This document shows, in pieces, positions 13,596 through 25,500 of a DNA stretch of 64,000 nt (the stretch's first letter is position 1; each line of letters starts with the position of its first letter). Made by a program: the position numbers and the translations under genes. The notes under the pieces are model-generated. The model was not told the DNA's origin, made no database searches, and saw nothing but the letters and a program-made list of their open reading frames with translations. The stretch is from contig JAODUO010000968.1 of NCBI GenBank assembly GCA_025642075.2, forward strand, positions 1-64,000, given 5' to 3'. The DNA is from Ridgeia piscesae. Its lineage: Eukaryota > Annelida > Polychaeta > Sabellida > Siboglinidae.

Positions 13596-16500
13596 TGGTG
13601 GTGTGTTGAGTGAGTGAGTGAGTGAGTGAGTGAGTGAGTGAGTGAGTGAGTGAGTGAGTGAGTGAGTGAGTGAGTGAGTGAGTGAGTTGCAAGTGAGTGA
13701 GTTGCAAGTGAGTGAGTTGCAAGTGAGTGAGTTGCAAGTGAGTGAGTTGCAAGTGAGTGAGTTGCAAGTGAGTGAGTTGCAAGTGAGTGAGTTGCAAGTG
13801 AGTGTGTGCATATGTGTCTAGTGTGTGCATATGTGTCTATGGGACTGAGTATGTGAGACTGAGTGTGTATGAGTGCATATGTGCATGCATGCATGTGGTG
13901 TATAACATTCTAACAGTGTTATACATGCGATGGGAGACAAACTTGTGCAAAAGTAGAGTGTGGAAGTGAACTGAAAGCGTAAGCAGAGCGAGCCAGCAAT
14001 AGGTTTATACAAGCCGTGGCAATCCTGACAAAAACTCTCACGAGGGGAGCTAATAGAGTGTGCGGACCGATATCAAAACGGTGTATGTAAACATAGATAT
14101 CACTGAAAGGAGACTACAGAATGTTAAAGTAGAGCCTGAAAGCGAAAGTAATGCCTGTAAACTGACCTTGAACTGAGTCGGAGCATTCAGCTCTGCTTGA
14201 ATGGCCTCCAACTGGACTCGCAGTTGTTCTTCGTCTGCCTGAATTGCGTAGCCCAACTTCCGATATATCTCCTGTTTCACCATAACCTGACACAAGGTGG
14301 CGCCACATTAACATCCACAGTACCATGCCATCTTTAATAAATGAACTTATAACAACTTATAACAAATATTATTCATAAATGGTTATGTTAGTGCTGTAGA
14401 TACACTATAAATATTAAATGGAGCCAAAAGGCTTTTGTTAGGAACAAAAGAATGTTTGAACTAACCACTTGCAACAACAATGAAGAATATTATACCAGTA
14501 GAAAAGAAATTGTTAAAGGCACAAAATTATTATTCTCTGTTAGTGGTTGCTGATTTGTGAATATATATAGTTTATGATGCAGCCGACTGTTGGTTAGCAT
14601 ATGAGGTCAGTTTCTAAGCCGATTATGTCATGTTCAGTGATGTAAATTGTGTTATGTGTTATTGTGATATATTGACATTATTCATACTTCCATAGCCGGT
14701 AAAGCATTTTACAACATCAACACCCAGGGAATTGCCGGATGTGCGTTGTCATTATAACTTGTCAAAATGTTGTGTCTGTGTGGTGTATCGTGTGGCATTA
14801 TAAGTCGTTCACACATATAATTGTCACTGAAGGGAATACAAGAAAAATAAACAAGTTGGCATATTCATACATGTGTCAAGCAAAAGTCGGAACAAAGCAT
14901 GCCACATTTTGACACTTATTGGTTAATTCATGATACTTCACACTTTACTGGAATCTTCCACTTTGAGATCACATTCCGAATTAACCACTGATCTGAAAAT
15001 GCTAATTGTCGTTGCAAATGGTTAGTTTATATTAACTCTTTTAGGTGCATCACTTACAAAAAGTTGCCTTTTGTTACCCGTTTTAAGTTCAGCTAAGCCA
15101 TTTACAATCATTGTATCTTTCCATGACGACAACAAGGCATCTGCAGCAAACTTAACATATTATCATCATTTAACATCCTTAAAATAAAACTGACAAAGTC
15201 ACTTCAATGTTGAGGTGCCCACCTGCAATACACGATGGCCTAACTCCAGATGCCTTCGCTTGTACTCTTCAATTTTCGACACCATACTTGTCTGATTCTT
15301 CTGTAGAGCTCCGATGTCTTCTGTGATTATCTGCAGAAAGTACAGAGAAATGACACATGGACAGGAATTATTAAAGTTAACAGCTTCTCCAATGACTGCC
15401 AAAACTACACTAACCACAGCATGTTGTACAGAGGAGTTTTGCGATATGAATTTGACGTTAGACAAAAAGATTAACTGGGAATACAAGAGACGTAAAATAA
15501 CTAAAATAAAAAGTACGGCTGTCGATACATAATAGTTTTATATAAAACATATAGGGTAACAATGATATAGCAATACCAATAATTAAATACATAATGTGTT
15601 GTATAACCATAAATAATTTAACTACTAGTCATAATAACCATAATAGTAGTTGAAGTGATAACATTAATGGTTAAAATAGTATTGTTAGCTATCATGAGTA
15701 CGGTTACCAAAACAACCATAATTACATTATTAAAGTAAAGGACTTTGGCCATAAGGAATATACATGAATAAACATTACAAATGACAGAAAGATGAAGGGA
15801 TTGACACCTAAAGAGGAAAGCATTTGAAAACAGAATGAGATTGGCAGTGCATGTACAAGGAATGGGGGAGGAAGACTGCCAAAAAAAGCAAGCACACGAG
15901 GGTGGTAGACGATGAAGGGAAAGAGCAAACCTCCGAGGGGAATTTGGGAAGAGATCTGAGGAGGGCTGGCCTGACCATCCATGAATGGGAAGAGATCTGA
16001 GGAGGGCTGGCCTGACCATCCATGAATGGGAAGAGATCTGAGGAGGGCTGGCCTGACCATCCATGAATGGGAAGAGATCTGAGGAGGGCTGGCCTGACCA
16101 TCCATGAATGGGAAGAGATCTGAGGAGGGCTGGCCTGACCATCCATGAATGGGAAGAGATCTGAGGAGGGCTGGCCTGACCATCCATGAATGGGAAGAGA
16201 TCTGAGGAGGGCTGGCCTGACCATCCATGAATGGGAAGAGATCTGAGGAGGGCTGGCCTGACCATCCATGAATGGGAAGAGATCTGAGGAGGGCTGGCCT
16301 GACCATCCATGAATGGGAAGAGATCTGAGGAGGGCTGGCCTGACCATCCATGAATGGGTGACCTTGAGGAGGGGGCCTGAAGGACACACAGGGAGAGTGG
16401 AGGAGGGCTGGGAGGGATCAAAGGGAAGAGAAGCTTAAAAGGAAAGGGCTATACCTGACGGTAAATACTTTAAAATGGGAAAGTTTTTCTGAGGAGGGCT

Positions 16501-19500
16501 GGCCTGACCATCCATGAACGGGAAGAGATCTGAGGAGGGCTGGCCTGACCATCCATGAATGGGTGACCTTGTAGAAAGAGGGGAGCACGGAAGGAACACA
16601 CAGGGAGAGTGGAGGAGGCAAAGACTGGGAGGGATCAAAGGGAAGAGGAAGCGGTATGAAGGAAGTGTGTCTATACAACAGACTTGGGGTCAAATACATT
16701 GAAATGTATTTCAATACAAATACATTGGAAAGTATTTCAAATACTATTTCAAATACTTTTCAATTTTCAGGATGTATTACTATGTAGGTAAAAGAAAAGC
16801 AACTAATATATTGAGATATCTAGTTTATTGGCATAATTAGTGTTTTGCTCATATGATGACAGGCAGGCCAGTGCTAGGGAGTATTGTTATTGCTAACTAC
16901 ATCACAGTGACAACCGACTCAAAAACCTCTATCCACAGATATAAAGGCAAAAATATGTTGTTTGTTATGTTAAGCCAGGAAGTCCATAATAGTATTCCTA
17001 TGTTGCCCTCAGAAGAGACAGTGCTAATGGCTGCTAGGATCTTGTGAGGAAGTGTGACAGCTCAACTTCAAAGTCAGCCAGGAAACCAGGATAGCCGAAT
17101 GCCAGCTTGGAGCCTGACTAAAGAACAAAGGGGATATTGACCTATGGTCACTGTCAGCCAGTGTCACGTACTATTCCATCCTCTGGCTCTGAGCATACAA
17201 GTTGTGGTCACACCTGACAGTTGCCCCACTGCCCCCCCCCCACACCCCTTACATTCAGTCGACTTTGGTGTAACTTAGTCTGCTGTTCCTGGTGTTTCAA
17301 CCGATTGTGTAGCTCCGTGAAGCCAATCATGGGCACTGGGATCAGCACTTCAGGATTTGGGTTGTCCAATTTCGCCTGCTCCCATATCAGGGGATCGATC
17401 CCTGTCGGCATAACACAGGCGGAGATGAAACTACAATTGTAATCGTGTGTAATCAATGACTGTATTTTCTGTGTACCATACTGTTATGTTTACCAAAATG
17501 GCACAGCAATCATAATCTAAGTCAACCGAACTGCTAAGGTAGGCAGTTGTAAATGACTTGTACGTAATATTTACATTGCTCTTGTCCCAACGACATGAAG
17601 TGGACATAATTACAAACATAATTACAGCTGTATTATTACACTGCTCTTTGCTCATTATACTGCTCTGTTGTAACGATAATGCAAGTTGTCAGATGCTGGC
17701 TGATATCAATTGAATATATAAAATGTTAAACCAATGTGATGTGGGTGACATGTTCAAACTGTGAACAACATTTTAGGTCGTAGAAATACAACGTGGCTAT
17801 GCTGTCAGTGCGATATTCATAACTGGAATGCAAACAAGGCAAGTCTAATAGATTATTCATCTTTTTTAATTGGGCTGTCCAAGCGTCATGACTCACAATT
17901 TCACTTAACCGACTCTCACTCGGCATTGTAACTTTGCCAAAAAGACAGTCTGTTCACTTTGCAGGCTTTTGAATGTTATCCATGTGAGGGGCTAAAAAGT
18001 GCTGCCACCTCCTGGGGCCTGGGTAATCGAGGCTAAATGCCTCACTGTTGCAGAGGTATCCCAGAATGCCTACCTGACAGAGAGCTATCCCAGAATGCCT
18101 ACCTGATGGAGGGTTATCGAGGTAATGTTTCAGCTGTTCGGGATTGAGGCCTGTCTTAGGGAAGATGTTATCGACAGGAAGAACCGTTCCGAATGTTGAT
18201 TTTATTGCCGTTGACTGTGACTGCAGATAAGTAAAGAGGGTTGTCGCAGCAACGCGACTCATAATTCCCGCGGGTGACCGTTCCTGTATATAGATGACCA
18301 TCTCAGTCCTACAAACATATAGACGATTACAACAGTCCTACAAATACATCTGTGATTACAACAGTCCTACAAACATATAGATGACCATCTCAGTCCTACA
18401 AACACATCTAGGATTACGACAGTCCTACAAACATATAGATGACAATCTCAGTCCTACAAACACGTCTAGGATTACGACAGTCCTACAAACATATAGATGA
18501 CAATCTCAGTCCTACAAACACGTCTAGGATTGTGACAGTCCTACAACCATAGTCCTACAAACACATCTAGGATTACGACAGTCCTACAAACATATAGATG
18601 ACAATCTCAGTCCTACAAACACATCTTGGATTATGACAGTCCTACAAACATAGTCCTACAAACACATCTTGGATTATGACAGTCCTACAAACATATAGAT
18701 GACCATCTCAGTCCTACAAACACATCTAGGATTATGACAGTCCTACAACCATAGTCCTACAAACACATCTTGGATTATGACAGTCCTAGAAACATATAGA
18801 TGACCATCTCAGTCCTACAAACACATCTAGGATTATGACAGTCCTACAACCATAGTCCTACAAACACATCTTGGATTATGACAGTCCTAGAAACATATAG
18901 ATGACCATCTCAGTCCTACAAACACATCTAGGATTATGACAGTCCTACAAACATAGTCCTACAAACATATCTTGGATTATGACAGTCCTACAAACATATA
19001 GATGACCATCTCAGTCCTACAAACACATCTAGGATTATGACAGTCTACAACCATAGTCCTACAAACACATCTAGGATTACGACAGTCCTACAAACATATA
19101 AATGACCATCTCAGTCCTACAAACATATCTAGGATTACTACAGTCCTACAAACACATAGACGACCATCTCAGACCTATAAACACATTTATGATTATGAAA
19201 GTCCTACAAACACATGCACACTGTAAATCAGTGATCTAGATGACCATCTCAGTCCTACAAACACATCTAGGATTACGACAGTCCTACAAACATATAGATG
19301 ACCATCTCAGTCCTACAAACACATCTAGGATTACGACAGTCCTACAAACATATAGATGACCATCTCAGTCCTACAAACATATCTAGGATTACGACAGTCC
19401 TACAAACATATAGATGACCATCTCAGTCCTACAAACACATCTAGGATTACGACAGTCCTACAAACATAATCCTACAAACACATCTTGGATTATGACAGTC

Positions 19501-22500
19501 CTACAAACATATAGATGACCATCTCAGTCCTACAAACACATCTAGGATTACGACAGTCCTACAAACATATAAATGACCATCTCAGTCCTACAAACATATG
19601 TAGGATTATGACAGTCCTACAAACATATAGACAACCATCTCAGTCCTATAAACACATTTATGATTATGAAACCCATGCACACTGTAAACCAGTGCCTAAA
19701 AGCAATGTAAGTTTTATGTTAAAAGATAATAATTTCACCACTTACAGTATATCTATTATTTTTAATGTTGTCTGCAATATGACACTCTAATTGTTGTAAT
19801 TATAGTCTTAGATCAGTTATTTTAATATTTCTATTTTATATGCGTATTATTTTATTACAAAATTTCATCCTGTTAATTACATAAAAAAAATTTTGGATTT
19901 GTTTAACTCCATTGAACAGAGATGTACTTAGGAAGAGTGTATCAATAAAGTTATTATTTTATCGCTGTGATAGCCAAATTACCCATGCTCAAAAATGTGT
20001 GGGTCTTCACAAACTTATCAAACGAAATAAAATGTTATTTATGACACCATCTCGAAATAAATGATGCACAATAATAATAACACTAATAAAAGCATTTACA
20101 TAGTTCCATAAATACAGATTACCCTGTTTGAAGGCACTGTTATAACAACATCAAAATATCACTAAACAAATTCAAGATTAAAATACTTAAATTATCATTA
20201 AGCAATAAAATAACTAACAAACCACTAAACCAAAAAAATTATAAGTAGACAATTCTTAAATAGACACCAAACAAGTTGACATTAAATGACAGTCAATTTT
20301 CAGGAATGAAAGATTCGTCTGAATAAACATAATTACATACTTGTCACTGGGAAGTTCCCGAACGCTGTCGACACAAACTGTCAGATTCGGCTTGTTTCCA
20401 AGGAGCTTCTGGAATGTGTCAACAACCGCCTGCTGATTGGACGTCACATCAGCCATTTTTTTTGCGAACACAACAACTACCAGTCCATCTTCGTTCTTCT
20501 TCTTCGGGAGACAACTGTAACCCACCGCCTGGCGGAAGATCGCAAAGGACATCAATAACATAATAATAACAATAATTTTTATTTGTAAAGCACTGTATAT
20601 CCAGGATACACTTCCGCTCAGAGGTGCATAAAATACAGTTTGTAAAACATAAATATCTAAAGTATGCGTAATCAAATAAACTTACACGTAAAGACAAAAT
20701 GTTAAATGATAATAAATAGAATGTTAAATAAAGCTTCTAAAATCTTAGTGCATAACCTAAACTTATCAGCAATAAATAAATAAAATAATAACTAAATAAT
20801 AATAAGGTAATAATAAAAAACTCTAATTACAGTTAAAATAAATTCATTATAAAACACCCATTTAGTGTACAAACGCGGCCTTAAAAAGATGTTTTTAAAT
20901 TAGACATAAAAAGTTCAGTGTCTGGCAGAACGTTCCACATGTGTGGAACCATCACAGTAAAGCCACACTGACCATAACGTTCTAAATTGTGGCGTGGTAC
21001 TCTCAGGAGACGGCTTCCAGCAGAGCAAAGCTGGCAGCCCGGCGTGTATTCCACAATCGCATGGCAATGTACACATGGACACACGCACCGATTCCAAAAC
21101 CGAAGCATAAAATTTTTTGATTTAATTAATACCCACCTTTCTGTGGCAGTGCATATATTTTGTAAGCACGAATTCTGCAGCTGTTGTGGAAATAGTGTAA
21201 TTCATACCAACAACTTACCTTGAAACGACAGAAGAGGTTCTCGGGGGTGAAATCAACCAGAGTTCCCCTGTTGGGTATAGTAACCCTTTCCCGTTCCCCA
21301 GAATGCTTGTAGCTGATTCCACTTCGCCAGGACGGCGTCCCGCTCGTCTCCAAAAACAAGTGGCACCGACACAGCCCGTGCCATGTTTGCAAGGTTTGTG
21401 GCGGCATCGTGCTGGGGATTTGCTAAAACACAAATGTGGTCCAAATCAGCTCTCTCAGGGTTGAAATAACAACAGAAAAACACTAAACTGATACTGTTTG
21501 ATCCTCATTTTTATAATTTGTTTAACCTGAGTTACTGAGGGCCTCAACGCTGACCACACATGGGTTCACATAATGAACCGTATTGTATTATAAGAAAACT
21601 GTTCATCATAATTATATAATAGTGTACATAATCTGAACCAGAAAGGGAACATTGTTGAATGACTAATTAAAACTAATTAATATATAATTTTCATATATCA
21701 AATATCCAAGATGGCCGACAATAAATATGAAAATCGGTTTTGTTTTGTTGATTCCTCCACAATTATAATCAATTATTTTATCAGTTATTATAATTGCAAA
21801 ATACAAGGTATCTTCTATGAGTAACACAAAAACTAACACTCATACATCAATTAGAATTCTATATTATGTCACTCAGCAATTTGGTCCTCTCTTTCTCAAA
21901 TTAGGATTGAAATAGTACATACAGCAAATATCACTGCCATCACAATGTCATATACTATGTGGAATATATATCAAAACAAAATTATATTGTATATATCAGA
22001 ATAAACTTTCCTACGTTGTGTCATCAAAATTACTGTTGCATGACTACAAAACATATTGAAAACAATCAGAATATTATTTATTTCAACAATCCACATGTCA
22101 AACATGGCTGTCAACATCGCTGCTGCTTTTCACATTTTCATCCAAATCATCGGATATACTAACTAAACAACTGCAATACTTGCTCATGATCATTGCTAAC
22201 ACGAATAACGAAACACCAGTGATTTTTCCGGATGGATAGATATATGTAAACTTGGTGTCAAACTGCGGTAAATCTCCTGTCTACATCCGGGTATAATTTG
22301 ACTGAGTTTGCGCGCAAAACTAGCGATTATTGCACACACTAGTGTAAAACCCTGACAGATCGGGGTTCAGGATCCAGGAGGTTAAATAAGAATAAATGTT
22401 TAATGTGTTGTTTAATAAGCCACAAACACAATGTTTGCTATTTAAACATTTCAGTAATGTTTAACAAATACCTAAGTAAAAGTCCAGCATATTTCTGCTC

Positions 22501-25500
22501 TACTAATGATGCATGGACATTGATTTAACTTAAATATACTTTGAACATTACCTACACAAACAGTACACCCTGTGACACACGTCAACAGTATCTACAACAC
22601 AGTGAATGTACTACACACCTTGTGCGAGGCCAGTCCCCGCACCAAAGCCTGCACCAAGTCCACCTCCTAATGTTGTTCCGAAGGTTGATCCTGTTCCAAG
22701 GACATTTCCCAGGCCTGTTCCTGTCCCGGTCCCGAGGCCGGTCGACATTCCCAAACTTGTCCCAAACCCCGACGTTGCTGTGCCAAACCCTCCCGTTCCA
22801 AATCCTGTGCTTGCCTCCAAAGAAACCTGTTAAAGTGATGAACTTACAATTAAGATATTTTAGTCCGAGACTATCATATTTCGTCCTGGATTAGTAAATA
22901 TTTCAACACACAAGTCCGGTGGACTACCAACTTTCATTGACACCTGAACAGATTGTATTTAATTTATTCAACTGGGTGTGGATAATTGGTTTAATTTCTG
23001 GCCAGGTATTGTCTCACATGTTTTTCTATGTCTTCTGCACAATGCCAGTTAACTAATTGCCACCGAGCATGAGTCTGAGCTAGTGATTCACTAACATATG
23101 CAACTCTGGCCCAGACAACAAACTGAACAATGGCCTGAATTGGAGTTATTTAAATCACATCTTACTTTGATGAGTGGAAATTGAAAACGGTCTAATAAAT
23201 ACCCCGGGGCAATGCCTACCTGTCGTAGACATTGTTTATAAGCTTTATACTAGTGCCGTGAACTGGTTCGTTACCCTAGTATCGCCCATCGTACACGTTC
23301 CACCAAACATTGAAGTATTGTAGAACAAAGTGGAATCTGTTCACATCTATACAAATAACATCCATCAATACATCTACCCTGTATGTGCGTGTTTGTAAAT
23401 TTATGTACATTTGCTAAATATTACAATTTGAGTGCATTAGATACATGTAAATAAAAAACATACTCTTCTTAATTAATACATTAAAGCATGTTTATTTATG
23501 CCTCCCATCATGCCTTTGTCACCAAGGCTCAGTCTAAATGCTAAGTTCAAGTTTTACATGTAAAGATTATGTAATTTTGTTTAAACGTCAGTGAAAATTA
23601 TGCATTTTCACTAATGTCTTTGTCAATGCATTCATTTTTTTTGTAATATAGTGTTTTAATTTATGGTTGGTTATAAACCCAATTTACGTATAAAAGCACA
23701 CATTTACAAAGACCCTCTAATGTAAATATAAGTGTGATTTTTTAAACCCTCCAATTTACCTCCTCCTGGGTTGGCAGTTTTTGAAACTTAACATGTATGA
23801 CATTTGACGGGACTAGTAGATTTGGCTGCGGACTAGTGAACGTCACTGACCACTAGTCCTGTGGACCCGGGGTGAAAAGGTTAGTTTCTAATTCTACCCC
23901 AGTGCAAACGCTACAGTCCTTCAGTACCTCCGAAGCATTATCATAATACATGACAATACATACAGCAAAACCAAAACAAATGTTATACTATATACTACTT
24001 TGGAATGCACAAAACAGAAATATGATTTATCCATATTCACGAATATTAATGCACTTATGACAATGAATCTGACATTATAAAATGCTAATGTTATCACTGA
24101 CAATGTTGTGATGTATCAAGCAGATTTCTTTTGGGATAAGCAAACATGATTGAGTAAGTGCTTTTTTGGAACTGATGTCGAACGATGAAGTCCAAACAAA
24201 ATATTTGGATAGATGGAAATGGTAATGCTGAAAAAATAAAGCATGTTCCTCTGGCATGTGCAAATATCAGAAATGCAAACACATTGCATCAAACAGCAGA
24301 ACACATTTTAAGATATTTCAAGAACATTACAAATATCATGTTGCCAATTTTACTTGGTTATTGTATTTGCGATATTTTATTATTTATTGCAGTTCTACCA
24401 TTTTATGTAGTACAGTGTGTAGTGATGCTTCACGAACAATACTCGATGTGGAGCTACGTCAAATAAAACATGTTATTATAAAGTGTATCTACCTGCACCA
24501 ATGCCAGCAGCTGTACTCTTGGGTTGCTGGAGGAAGAGACCACCACTGCTGGTGGTGGCTGGGTTTGTGACCCCAAAACTAAACCCTGCAAACATGCAGC
24601 CATTTGCCCAGCCAGTCAAAACAAATGGTCAGTTTGACCTGACAGAAAATATGGTCTATATAAACAGAGTCTGTGTGAACCTTGTTTTTATGCACACAAT
24701 ATAGGGCTCTCGTGGGGCGAGGCTCAGGCTGCAGCTAAAGACAGGACCCTGTGGAGGAACATTGCTGTAGCCTTACGTCCCATGGGGGATGAAGAGGATA
24801 AGTAAATAAGTAATAATTAACGCCCAATAATATAAAATACAAACATTTGTAATTTGAAAGATGCACACATGAAATGATGATTGTACACATGTATACACAC
24901 AACTTTAAATTTGTGGATTCAAACACTGAGGGTCACCTAGCACAGAGCTGATGATAAGTTTCATATTCAAGATCAGACTATTGTTTTTTATTCTTAAATC
25001 AAACATGTGAGGGTACAGCATGTGTCTTACCTGTGCCGGTCGTTACAGCTGGGTTAGTGGCCCCAAAACCAAACCCTACAAAATAAAGCAAACATCGATG
25101 TAATAAATCACACATCCAGTTTATTCTGAACTGAACTAACTGGTTGAAACACGTCATGGATGGTGCATGTCTTTCCATTTGGTTATCACGTTTGAAAATT
25201 AAAATACTGCACACACACACACGGCCCAGTAAATTGTCTGTCCTCTGTCACACAGGTCACCACAGTTTGACACTGTATGTTTGCAATTTTTTCAAGGCAA
25301 ATCAAACTGCAAGTATCACACCACACATATTCATCACCCACAGTGCACAGACACAAGAGTATAAACTCACATACTGTATTCTGATTTTATATGCTTGGGA
25401 GTTGTGTGCGCACTAAAATTAGACAGTTATTAGTATCGTCATTACAATAATAAAACACTTGTAAACAGAAATCATATTCATTTATTCATGACTGACTTGC

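Noticed and set aside
15618..16421. 267-codon minus-strand ORF with MDGQASPPQIS repeats
   Set aside because: Pure by-product of the 41-bp minisatellite; the other two minus frames encode the same cycle.
22606..22833. Pro/Val-rich plus-strand ORF
   Set aside because: Antisense shadow of NUP54 FG-rich exon 6.
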